Shown here one piece after another: positions 29,547 to 37,086 of a stretch of DNA of 64,000 nucleotides (the first letter of the stretch is position 1; every line of letters starts with the position of its first letter). A model generated the notes under the pieces. It saw only the letters and a program-made list of their open reading frames with translations. It did no database searches and had not been told where the DNA came from. The DNA is from Blastochloris sulfoviridis (lineage in GTDB: Bacteria; Pseudomonadota; Alphaproteobacteria; Rhizobiales; Xanthobacteraceae), in contig NZ_VWPL01000001.1 of NCBI RefSeq assembly GCF_008630065.1, positions 124,001 through 188,000 on the forward strand. Direction: 5' to 3'. The position numbers were made by a program, and so were the translations under genes.

Positions 29547-29750
29547 ATGAAGATTTCCGCGCGCAACGTGCTCAAAGGCAAGGTCATCGAGGTGACCAAG
29601 GGCGCCACCACCTCCCATGTGAGGCTCGATGTCGGCGGCAACGTCATCACCGCCGCGATCACCAACGAGGCGGTCGACGAGCTTGGTATCGCCGTCGGCA
29701 AGGACGCCTTCGCGGTGATCAAGTCGTCGGACGTGATGATCGGGATCTGA
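29547..29750 (+). CDS. mop: Mop, molybdopterin/molybdate-binding protein (molbindin)
   Basis: This 67-residue single TOBE/Mop domain begins MKISARNVLKGKVIEVTKGA and contains TSHVRLDVGGNVITAAITNE and AFAVIKSSDVMIG, the residues that line oxyanion sites in Clostridium and Sporomusa molbindins. Such proteins form hexamers that store molybdate. A GAGAGGA ribosome site precedes the ATG. Repeat copy A3 starts at its stop codon. Confidence 0.93.
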   Translation: MKISARNVLKGKVIEVTKGATTSHVRLDVGGNVITAAITNEAVDELGIAVGKDAFAVIKSSDVMIGI

Positions 29751-29873
29751 TACGAAATCCGGCTGATCAAGCCGGAGTTTCGTATTCCGTTCGCCGAGAA
29801 TCCCTTGTTCGATAACGGGATTTTCGGCGAGACTGTTTCCGGTATCCCGAAGGGATCAACCGGAAACCGTATG
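29750..29873. repeat. repeat family A, copy A3 (three hairpins, inverted relative to A4)
   Basis: Reading left to right: ATACGAAATCCGGC pairs with GCCGGAGTTTCGTAT; TCGCCGAGAATCCC pairs with GGGATTTTCGGCGA; GTTTCCGGT.. pairs with ..ACCGGAAAC around CCCGAAGGGAT. It begins on the last base of the mop stop codon, so it probably terminates mop. Confidence 0.8.
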
Positions 29874-29943
29874 ACGCAGGCACGCCGGTCACCCGGCGGT
29901 CCAGCGGAAGCGGCGGCCGCGCAGCCGTCGTTTTTCGGACCAC

Positions 29944-29973
29944 CGCTATATTCCTTCGGATATATCCAGAGCG
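29944..29973. promoter_or_regulatory. weaker candidate Mo box 3
   Basis: CGCTATAT (29944-29951) is followed by TCCTTCGG, ATATATCC and, after two more bases, GAGCG. The first half equals the ModE half-site CGCTATAT, but the second half is poor. It lies 7-36 nt upstream of the start codon of the ABC binding-protein gene. Confidence 0.3.
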
Positions 29974-29979
29974 CGCCTC

Positions 29980-30972
29980 ATGTCCCTCTCCCGCCGCACC
30001 GTCCTCGCCGGGCTCGCCGGCCTGCCCGCGTTCAACCTCGCCGCCGTCACCCGTCCCGCCTCGGCCCATCCGGTCAGCGGGCTCGAAGTGCTGGGCGCCC
30101 CCAACGCCTCCACCGTCGTCCTGGTGCGGCTGATCGAATCGGGCGGCCTCGCGGAGGCGGCGCCGGGCGCGACCTTCCGCCTGTGGCGCGACACCGACGA
30201 TTTGCGCGCCGGGCTGGTCTCCGGCCGCTCGCGCCTGATCACCACGCCGATCCACGTGCCGGCGAACCTCGCCAATCGCGGCCTGCCAATGCGGCTCCTC
30301 GCCATCATCAGCATGGGCCATCTGTCGGTGGTGACGGCCGATCCCTCGATCGCCACCTTCGCCGACCTCGCCGGCAAGAAGATCGTCGGCTTCTTCAAGA
30401 ACGACATGCCCGACCTGGTGTTTCGGACCATCGCCAGGAAGGAGGGAATCGACCCCGACCGCGACATCGAGCTCACCTATGTCGGCACGCCGATGGAGGC
30501 GGCGCAGATGCTGGTCGCCGGCCAGGCCGAGACCGCCATCCTCAACGAGCCGCCGGCCACCGGCGCGATCATGATGGCCGGGCAGACGGGCCGCGCGCTG
30601 CGCCGGGCCATCAGCCTGCAGCAGGCCTGGGGCCGCCATTTCGGCAAGCCGCGGATTCCGATGGCCGGCGTCGCCCTGCACCAGAGCCTGATCGACGATT
30701 CGCCGGAGCTGCTGGCCGCGTTGCGCACCGGCCTCGCCCCGGCTAAGGACTGGGTCCTGGCCAACCGCACGGAGGCGGCACAGCTCGCCGAACGCACCAT
30801 GCAGTCCCGTCCCGCGGTGTTTGAGCGCTCGCTCGACCACTTCAACATCGACGTGGTGTCGGCGGCGGCCATCCGACCGGAAATCGAGACGTTCTACCGC
30901 GCCATCCTCGACCTCTCGCCCGCGACGCTCGGCGGCACGCTGCCGCCGGACGAGTTCTATCTCGACCTGTGA
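29980..30972 (+). CDS. ABC transporter periplasmic substrate-binding protein, NMT1/SsuA type
   Basis: This 330-residue protein has an export signal with a Tat-like motif (SRRTVLAGLAGL, residues 4-15). Its two-lobe body is related to the SsuA/TauA/NMT1 (ThiY-like) binding proteins: LGAPNASTVVLVRLIESGGL, FADLAGKKIVGF, and GTPMEAAQMLVAGQAETAIL. It starts a three-gene importer. Neighbouring modD and mop and a candidate Mo box suggest a molybdenum-linked substrate, but families of this fold mostly carry organic sulfonates, nitrate or pyrimidine precursors. Confidence 0.8.
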   Translation: MSLSRRTVLAGLAGLPAFNLAAVTRPASAHPVSGLEVLGAPNASTVVLVRLIESGGLAEAAPGATFRLWRDTDDLRAGLVSGRSRLITTPIHVPANLANRGLPMRLLAIISMGHLSVVTADPSIATFADLAGKKIVGFFKNDMPDLVFRTIARKEGIDPDRDIELTYVGTPMEAAQMLVAGQAETAILNEPPATGAIMMAGQTGRALRRAISLQQAWGRHFGKPRIPMAGVALHQSLIDDSPELLAALRTGLAPAKDWVLANRTEAAQLAERTMQSRPAVFERSLDHFNIDVVSAAAIRPEIETFYRAILDLSPATLGGTLPPDEFYLDL

Positions 30973-31715
30973 ACGCGGCCGCCCGCCTCGCCTGGGGCGC
31001 CGCCGGCCTTGCCGGGCTGGCCGTGGCGTGGGAGGCCGGCCACCGCGCGCTCGGGCCGCTGGTGCTGCCGGCGCCGGCCGAAACCGCAGCCACCCTCACC
31101 ACCCTCATCCTCTCCGGCAAGGCCGGGCCGGCGCTCGCCGTCACCGCCGCCGACGCGCTGGGCGGCTGGCTCGCCGGGGCCATGCTCGGCGCGGCGCTGG
31201 GGATCGCGGGCGGCCTCCTGCCGCCGCTCGGCGCGGCGCTCCGGCCGGTGACCATCGTCATTCTCGGCGTGCCGCCGATCGCCTGGGTGGTGCTGGCGCT
31301 GTTGTGGTTCGGGCCGGCGGGCCTGAGCGCCGGCTTCACCGTGCTGGTGACGGTGCTGCCGATCGTGTTCGCCGGGGCGTTCCAGGGCATTCTCGCCCGC
31401 GATCCGGCCCTCGGCGAGATGGCGAGAGCCTTCGGCGCCCCGCCGCTGCTGAAGCTGCGGGCGCTGATCGTGCCGCAGCTCCTCGACCATCTGCTGCCGG
31501 CGCTCGCCACCGCGCTGGCCTTCGCTTGGAAGGTGGCGGTGATGGCCGAGGTGCTGGGCGGCGGCACCGGCATCGGCGGCGAGATCGCCACCGCGCGCGC
31601 CCATCTCGACCTCGCCATGACGCTGGCCTGGGTGATGCTGGCGGTGGCGCTGCTGCTCGCCTGCGACGCGGCGCTGCTCAGCCCGGTCCGCCGCCGCGCG
31701 CGGGGGGTGGCGTGA
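30969..31715 (+). CDS. ABC transporter permease, SsuC/TauC type
   Basis: This 248-residue membrane protein has about six helices and an EAA coupling loop (GEMARAFGAPPLLKLRALIV, cytoplasmic). The ILGVPPIAWVVLALLWFGPA segment is typical of the nitrate/sulfonate permease family. It starts at a GTG overlapping the binding-protein stop (GTGA) and ends in TGATG with the ATPase gene, so all three are translationally coupled. Confidence 0.85.
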   Translation: MNAAARLAWGAAGLAGLAVAWEAGHRALGPLVLPAPAETAATLTTLILSGKAGPALAVTAADALGGWLAGAMLGAALGIAGGLLPPLGAALRPVTIVILGVPPIAWVVLALLWFGPAGLSAGFTVLVTVLPIVFAGAFQGILARDPALGEMARAFGAPPLLKLRALIVPQLLDHLLPALATALAFAWKVAVMAEVLGGGTGIGGEIATARAHLDLAMTLAWVMLAVALLLACDAALLSPVRRRARGVA

Positions 31716-32431
31716 TGCTGGTGTTCGACGGGGTGACGCTGGATTTCGGCGACGGGCCGGTGTTCGACCGGTTCGATCTTGCGGTCGCGCCCGGCCGGCT
31801 GGTGGCGCTGCTCGGCCGCTCCGGCTGCGGCAAGACCACCTCGCTCCGGCTCGCCGCCGGCCTTGTCGCGCCGGCCTCGGGCCGGGTCGAGAACCGGTTT
31901 CGCCGCACGGCCATGGTATTCCAGGAGCCGCGCCTGCTGCCCTGGGCGGACGCCACCGACAATGCCGCCTTCGGGCTCGCCGCTTTGGGCGTCGGGCGGG
32001 AGGCGCGCCGCGCCCGCGCCGGCGACCTGCTCACCGGCTTCGGCTTCGCCCCGGCCGATCTCGGCAAGCGCCCGGCGGAGCTGTCGGGCGGCATGCAGAG
32101 CCGGGTCGCCATCGCCCGCGCGTTCGCGGTCGAGCCCGACCTGGTGCTGATGGACGAGCCGTTCGCGGCGCTCGACGTCGGCCTGCGGCGCGAGCTGCAG
32201 GATCTGGTGCGCGACGCGGTGGAGCGGCGCGGCAGCGCGGTGCTGTTCGTCACCCACGACGTCACCGAGGCGATCCGCCTCGCCGACCGCATCCTCGTGC
32301 TGTCGGCACGGCCGGCGCGGGTGGTGCTCGACGCCGAGGCGACGCCGACCGCCGATCCGGCCGCCATCCATGCCGCCGCGGCCACCTTCCTCGCCTTGCC
32401 GGCGGCGCGCGGCGCCCTGCTGGAACGCTGA
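31715..32431 (+). CDS. ABC transporter ATPase, SsuB/TauB type
   Basis: This 238-residue ATPase has Walker A GRSGCGKTTS (residues 34-43), Q-loop Gln70, signature LSGGMQ (123-128), Walker B LVLMDEPFA with Asp147-Glu148 and the switch His181 (VTHD). The extended MQSR after the signature is the SsuB/TauB style. It has no fused regulatory domain. A short family A hairpin follows its stop. Confidence 0.9.
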   Translation: MLVFDGVTLDFGDGPVFDRFDLAVAPGRLVALLGRSGCGKTTSLRLAAGLVAPASGRVENRFRRTAMVFQEPRLLPWADATDNAAFGLAALGVGREARRARAGDLLTGFGFAPADLGKRPAELSGGMQSRVAIARAFAVEPDLVLMDEPFAALDVGLRRELQDLVRDAVERRGSAVLFVTHDVTEAIRLADRILVLSARPARVVLDAEATPTADPAAIHAAAATFLALPAARGALLER

Positions 32432-32436
32432 GACAT

Positions 32437-32476
32437 CATGCGGTTCCCGGTTGATCCCTTCGCGATCCCGGAAGCG
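32437..32476. repeat. repeat family A, copy A5 (first hairpin only)
   Basis: CATGCGGTTCCCGGTTGATC followed by CCTTCGCGATCCCGGAAGCG matches the first hairpin of A4 with a few changes. It sits between the convergent stops of the ABC ATPase gene and the next gene and may end both transcripts. Confidence 0.65.
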
Positions 32477-32483
32477 ACCGTCG

Positions 32484-33248
32484 TCAGGGCGCGCGGAATG
32501 CGAGGTTGCGCACGTCCTCGAACAGATCGAGATCGTCCTCATCACCCTCGCGGCAGCTTGCCGGCATCGTCTGGGCGCGGACCGGCTTGGCATGGCGCAG
32601 CAGCGTGAGGAAGCGCTCGGCCTCCTCGACCGTCATGGCCGGCTTCGGTGCGCCGGCGGGCGCCTCGGCATCGGTGATCGCCGCGCAAAGCTCCGCGGCA
32701 AGCTGCGGCGTGACCGGCTCGGCCATGATCCGCAGGAGACATTCGTGCACCGCCGCCCGGCCCTGCTCGCTCTGGACAAGGTCGCAGACCGACAATGCCT
32801 GCCCCTTCTGCTGGCCGGCCTCGATATAGACGGCGATGGCGCGGGGCGGGAAATCGGGATCGAACCGCCCGACGACGAAACGCGCCAATACCCGGTAGAA
32901 CTCTGCCAGCCACGCCCGGTCCGGCCGCTCGAACCGGCTTTCGAACACCGCCCAGGCGATGCCGGAGGTGTGCGCGTAAAGGAACCTCGAAACGAGCTCG
33001 ACCTCGTCGAAGGCCTTCGGCATCGATTCCTTGGCGGCGGCGCACATGCAGGTGTTGAAGATGCACTCGATCGCCCGGAAGCGCTGCGGGGCAGCCTCGT
33101 CATAGGCCGTCTTCAGCGCCTCGATCTGCTGCAGCGTCAGCGTGCCGCCCTGGCGGGCGGCGGCATCGCTGATCTCGGCGAACACCTCGTCGCTGACGCG
33201 GCGCGCCGTGCCCAGGCAATGATGGGGGCCGGCAAAACTGGGGGGCAT
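32484..33248 (-). CDS. unknown cytoplasmic protein with a Cys cluster
   Basis: This 254-residue protein has no signal peptide or membrane helix. It begins MPPSFAGPHHCLGTARRVSD and holds an IFNTCMCAAAKE segment with two Cys two apart, preceded by another Cys four residues earlier; it ends in an acidic stretch (GDEDDLDLFEDV). A strong GGAGGGAGGAG ribosome site fixes the start at 33248. I recognise no family. The Cys cluster could bind a metal, and the gene converges on the ABC importer. Confidence 0.65.
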   Translation of the reverse strand: MPPSFAGPHHCLGTARRVSDEVFAEISDAAARQGGTLTLQQIEALKTAYDEAAPQRFRAIECIFNTCMCAAAKESMPKAFDEVELVSRFLYAHTSGIAWAVFESRFERPDRAWLAEFYRVLARFVVGRFDPDFPPRAIAVYIEAGQQKGQALSVCDLVQSEQGRAAVHECLLRIMAEPVTPQLAAELCAAITDAEAPAGAPKPAMTVEEAERFLTLLRHAKPVRAQTMPASCREGDEDDLDLFEDVRNLAFRAP

Positions 33249-33745
33249 GTTCGCTCCTCCCTCCGGCCGGAGTCGCCAGCAACGCCGTCGCACGACGCCG
33301 TCGCATGGAGGCCGGCTCCAAGGATAACTCACGAGAGGTCCGGACGATCCAGACCCGCCTCTTGTCGGCTGGCGAGATCGCACCGGACGCCCGCCTGTCC
33401 GTTCGTCCCGGCTCGTCCCGCCCCGGCTGGCGAGATTGCCAGCCCCTCCGGCGCACGCGGGCGGGCGTGGGATCGGCGGGGGATCCCGCCGTCCCTGGCG
33501 ATGCTCGCCCTCTTCGCATCATGCAATCATAAATTATGGCCCATGGCACCATCTGCGCGAAGAATTACGGGGAACTTTGCCGTTACCGTTAGGAAACTCC
33601 GCATGAGCCAAGAGGGGCCGGCCCTCGCTCTGGCGCCAAGGAGATCCGGCGCGAAGGAGAGGGACGCGGCCGCGAGCGCCGTTCGTCCCCGGACCGAGTC
33701 CCGCCGGGCTTGAAACAGCCGTGTTTTCCGACCTAATTACGCGCC
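33249..33745. other. 497-nt divergent spacer
   Basis: This spacer between two divergent genes has no convincing coding frame. It contains an AT-rich patch (33525-33600, with CATAAATTATGG) that may hold promoters for the right-hand gene. I found no exact consensus promoter. Confidence 0.35.
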
Positions 33746-34792
33746 ATGGAATGGTCCTTTCCGGCCCACCTGCACCGGCTGCCTGTCAGGCTGAGATTGT
33801 CGCGTGCCGGTCTCGCCGTGGCGGTGCTTGCGCTGGCGCAGCCGGCTGCCGCCCAGCTTCAATATGCGCCCGGCGCGACGCCCGGCTTTTCGGCCGTTCC
33901 CAAGGCCGTGCCGGCCGCGCCGCCGATGCCGCCCTCGCGCGAGGGGCCGCGCATGGCCGAGCCGAAAAGCCCGCACACCGCGATTCCGGCGATTCCGCGC
34001 GGCAAGGTGGCGCTGGCGCTGGCCGCCCGCTACAGCGCCGATGGCGCGGTGGTCCAGGCGGCGCTGCACTGGCGGGTGTTCGCCGCCGCCCCGGACGCCA
34101 ACGGCAATCACGTGCTGGTGGGCGAATCCCACGACGCCATGCCGATCTTCGCGCTCGATCCCGGCAGCTATGTCGTGCACGCGGGCTACGGCCTCGCCGG
34201 CTACGCCAAGCCGGTGACGCTGGCCAGCGAGCCGGTGCGCGAGACGTTTGCGCTGCAGGCCGGCGGCCTCAAGCTGCAGGCGGCGCTCGCCGACCAGATC
34301 CTGCCGCCCGCCAAGGTGTCGTTCGACGTCTACGCCAACAGTCTGGTCGGCGGCGGGCCGGAGCGGCTGCTGATGCGGCAGATCGAGCCCGGCGCGCTGG
34401 TGCTGCTGCCCGAGGGCACCTACCAGGTGGTTTCCGCCTATGGCGACGCCAATGCGGTGGTGCGCGCCGACGTGAAGGTGCAGGCCGGCCGCATCTCCGA
34501 GGCGACGCTGCGCCACCGCGCCGCCGCCATCACCCTCAAGCTGGTCGAGGCGCCCGGCGGCGATGCCATCGCCAACACCGCGTGGTCGGTGCTGACGCCC
34601 GGCGGCGACGTGATCAAGGAATCGATCGGCGCCTTCCCCTCGATGGTGCTGCAGGAGGGCGACTATCTCGTCATCGCCCGCAACGAGGGCCGCTCGTTCT
34701 CGCGCGAGATCAATATCGAGCCGGGCCGAGACGCCGAGATCGAGGTGCTGACCTCCGACGCCGCGCCCAGCGCCGGCCGCCGGGCGCGGTGA
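33746..34792 (+). CDS. exported protein of unknown function with repeated beta-sandwich-like segments
   Basis: This 348-residue protein has a signal peptide (hydrophobic core AGLAVAVLALAQPAAA, cleavage near residue 36). After a Pro-rich linker (residues 45-85) there are three similar stretches of the type V.YANS.., ALDPGSYVVHAGYG, LLPEGTYQVVSAYGD and VLQEGDYLVIARNEG. These resemble carboxypeptidase-regulatory or PEGA-like beta repeats, a guess from pattern only. No enzyme motif is seen. The MITE-like element starts 11 bp after its stop. Confidence 0.65.
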   Translation: MEWSFPAHLHRLPVRLRLSRAGLAVAVLALAQPAAAQLQYAPGATPGFSAVPKAVPAAPPMPPSREGPRMAEPKSPHTAIPAIPRGKVALALAARYSADGAVVQAALHWRVFAAAPDANGNHVLVGESHDAMPIFALDPGSYVVHAGYGLAGYAKPVTLASEPVRETFALQAGGLKLQAALADQILPPAKVSFDVYANSLVGGGPERLLMRQIEPGALVLLPEGTYQVVSAYGDANAVVRADVKVQAGRISEATLRHRAAAITLKLVEAPGGDAIANTAWSVLTPGGDVIKESIGAFPSMVLQEGDYLVIARNEGRSFSREINIEPGRDAEIEVLTSDAAPSAGRRAR

Positions 34793-34794
34793 GT

Positions 34795-35031
34795 GTCAGC
34801 GCCCTCAGGAATCCCCTCATTTTTTGTGCTGAGACTTCAATGCCTTGGCGTTGTGGTGCTTGAACAGTTGGCCGGTTCTCGTCGACCGCCAACTCTGCGC
34901 CCAGCCATATTTCGACGGCGCTGCATGGTGGAAACATGGGGGCGAGTCACGGTTCAGGTCCACCGAAGAGGACCTGCGGGCAAGCGTGGGGCACATAAGT
35001 CAATAATGAGGGGATTCATGAGGTCAGCGCC
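34795..35031. mobile_element. 219-bp MITE-like element with 9-bp target duplication
   Basis: The outer 9 bp GTCAGCGCC is repeated directly at 34795-34803 and 35023-35031. Just inside are inverted ends: CTCAGGAATCCCCTCATT (from 34804) and its complement ending at 35022; 19 of 22 bases match. The 219-bp interior codes for no transposase. This is the layout of a non-autonomous transposon or internally deleted IS. The IS family is not recognisable from the ends alone. Confidence 0.8.
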
Positions 35032-35076
35032 TTCGACCGTTGCCATATCAACGGCCGACTTTCTCGGCCATTGTTA

Positions 35077-37080
35077 TCAGTCCGTTGACGGTGCGTGAGC
35101 CGGCGAGCCGTTCAATGCCGCCAGCAACCGGTCCTGGATCCGAGAGATCAGGAAGCGCGACCCTGCATTGGTAAGGTGCGTGGCATCGCGAAAATAAAGC
35201 TGGTTGCCGGCCATTATCTCGCATTGATCATTTGAGCAAAAGACTGATTTCGGGTCGATTATCATCAACCCAGGAATCTGTGCCGAAACCCTTTCCACCA
35301 TCAGATCAATAGCTTCCGTCTCCTTACGCACTTTTGCAAGAGGGGCGGGCTGGCAGGACTTCAAGTCGCCGCCCGGACGCGCGAGACAGGTCGCAATGTT
35401 GATCCCGGCATTGTAGCTGCTGTTCAGCAGGATCGTCGTTCGCTCGCCGGCTCGGATTTGCCGCAGGCTTTTAGAGAGACGTTCCTCAAGCCAATTTACG
35501 TAATCGTTCCCGACCCCTTCGAACAACGGCCCGTCGGACTCACCGATGTCGCGGGCATAGCCGCCATAGTTCCCGACCAGGATCACAGGGAATTTGTCGG
35601 CCTCAAGTTGCCTGTATGCCTGGGCGACATTCTTGGCGCATTGCTGATCCGGCACTCCGCTGATGAAACGACGTGTATTGCGCAAGAACAAACATCCATG
35701 ATCGAAGAATGCAATGCCCTTGAAACCATGCTCCTTGAAAAGTTCGTCAAGACCGAACAATAAATTGAGCGCGTGGCTGTCGCCGACAAGATAGACGATT
35801 CTGTTTGCGGAGAGATCTCCGAAGCCGCAACGGCTCAGACGATGGTCGCAAAGATCGCCGGCAAAGGTCAATTCGCCCGGCTTCTGCACGGACTTGACGC
35901 GAGCCGGAAATCCATCGGCGACAACCACCGCCACCGCCAATCCCACCGACCCGGCCAGCGCGCACACCGCAGCCAGCCCCGTAGCGGCCGTCCCCGCTGC
36001 CCGCCATGACCGGAGCTTGGCCGTTTGGCTGAAGCCATAGCGGAACGGCTTCTCCACGGCCGAAAACAACACTGCTCCCAGCACGATCGAGCCGGCAAAC
36101 AGGCTCACCAACTCGGCCGGCGTCACCGGCAGCAGCATCCAATAGCGATAGAAGACGATGAGCGGCCAATGAACGAGATAGATGGAGTAGGACCGCCGCC
36201 CGACAAATTGGAAAATCGCGTTGTCGAGCAGACGGTTTGCGAAACTTGCAGGCCCTGCAAAAATGAGTGCCGCCGTGCCCAGCGTGGGCACCAGCGCGGC
36301 AAGGCCTGGCCATGGGGTCCTGCCGTCGAAGACCAGCAGGGAGATGGTTATGAGGACCAAGCCCCCCGCTCCGCAGGCTTGGCGAAGCCAAGCGGAACAA
36401 CGGATGTCGCCGAGCAGCACCACCGCCGCGCCCAGGCTGAACTCGAACACGCGGAACGGCATCATGTAGAAGGCGAAGCTAGGGGCGATGCCGGTCACCC
36501 AATAGCTAGCGGCCAACGACATGACGCCGACCGCCACAATGGCCGGAACCAAGGGCAACCGCAGCCATTTGAGCGCGACGATCGCGGCCGGCCAGAACAG
36601 ATAGAACTGCTCCTCGACGCTCAGCGACCAGATGTGCAGCAGCGGCTTGAGAAAAACATCCGAGTCAAAATAGTTCTGAGAGAGATAGAAATGGATATTT
36701 GCTGTTGCCAACAACGAATAGAGAGCCGACCAGCCGAGCGAGACATAATCGGCCGGCGTTAGGATCTTCCAGCCGACCAGCAGTGACACAAGAACTGTGG
36801 CAAGCAGTGCAGCGAACAGGCGGCGGAAACGCCGCAGGTAGAACGTCCTGAAGCTGAAGGACTCGGCCTGGATAATTTGGCGGGATATCAAATAGCCCGA
36901 GATCACAAAAAAGATGTCGACACCGGCAAACCCGCCAGGAAGCCAACTGTCGCTAAGATGAAATACGAGAATGGCCAGAACAGCGATGGCGCGCAGGCCT
37001 TGGATATCCCGCCGAAAATCCCGCCCGGATTGGCGGGAGACCATTATCGGCTGCGGCAAGACCATTGCGTTCCGGCCCAC
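35077..37080 (-). CDS. OafA-type acyltransferase with C-terminal SGNH domain
   Basis: This 667-residue integral membrane protein would O-acylate a surface glycan. The AT3 domain holds RDIQGLRAIAVLAILVFHLS and FAGVDIFFVISGYLISRQII, about ten helices to residue 380. A periplasmic SGNH domain follows with VYLVGDSHALNLLF and, near the end, RDATHLTNAGSRF (catalytic Asp and His). The GTG at 37080 is 6 nt after thrS; ATGs at 37065 or 37044 are equally possible. Base composition is visibly less GC-rich than its neighbours, suggesting later acquisition. Confidence 0.9.
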   Translation of the reverse strand: MGRNAMVLPQPIMVSRQSGRDFRRDIQGLRAIAVLAILVFHLSDSWLPGGFAGVDIFFVISGYLISRQIIQAESFSFRTFYLRRFRRLFAALLATVLVSLLVGWKILTPADYVSLGWSALYSLLATANIHFYLSQNYFDSDVFLKPLLHIWSLSVEEQFYLFWPAAIVALKWLRLPLVPAIVAVGVMSLAASYWVTGIAPSFAFYMMPFRVFEFSLGAAVVLLGDIRCSAWLRQACGAGGLVLITISLLVFDGRTPWPGLAALVPTLGTAALIFAGPASFANRLLDNAIFQFVGRRSYSIYLVHWPLIVFYRYWMLLPVTPAELVSLFAGSIVLGAVLFSAVEKPFRYGFSQTAKLRSWRAAGTAATGLAAVCALAGSVGLAVAVVVADGFPARVKSVQKPGELTFAGDLCDHRLSRCGFGDLSANRIVYLVGDSHALNLLFGLDELFKEHGFKGIAFFDHGCLFLRNTRRFISGVPDQQCAKNVAQAYRQLEADKFPVILVGNYGGYARDIGESDGPLFEGVGNDYVNWLEERLSKSLRQIRAGERTTILLNSSYNAGINIATCLARPGGDLKSCQPAPLAKVRKETEAIDLMVERVSAQIPGLMIIDPKSVFCSNDQCEIMAGNQLYFRDATHLTNAGSRFLISRIQDRLLAALNGSPAHAPSTD

Positions 37081-37086
37081 TCACGG

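Noticed and set aside
33560-33600. EcfG-type promoter (GGAAC...CGTT) before the exported protein gene
   Set aside because: GGAAC and CGTT are present, but only 11 bp lie between them, while EcfG promoters need about 16-17.
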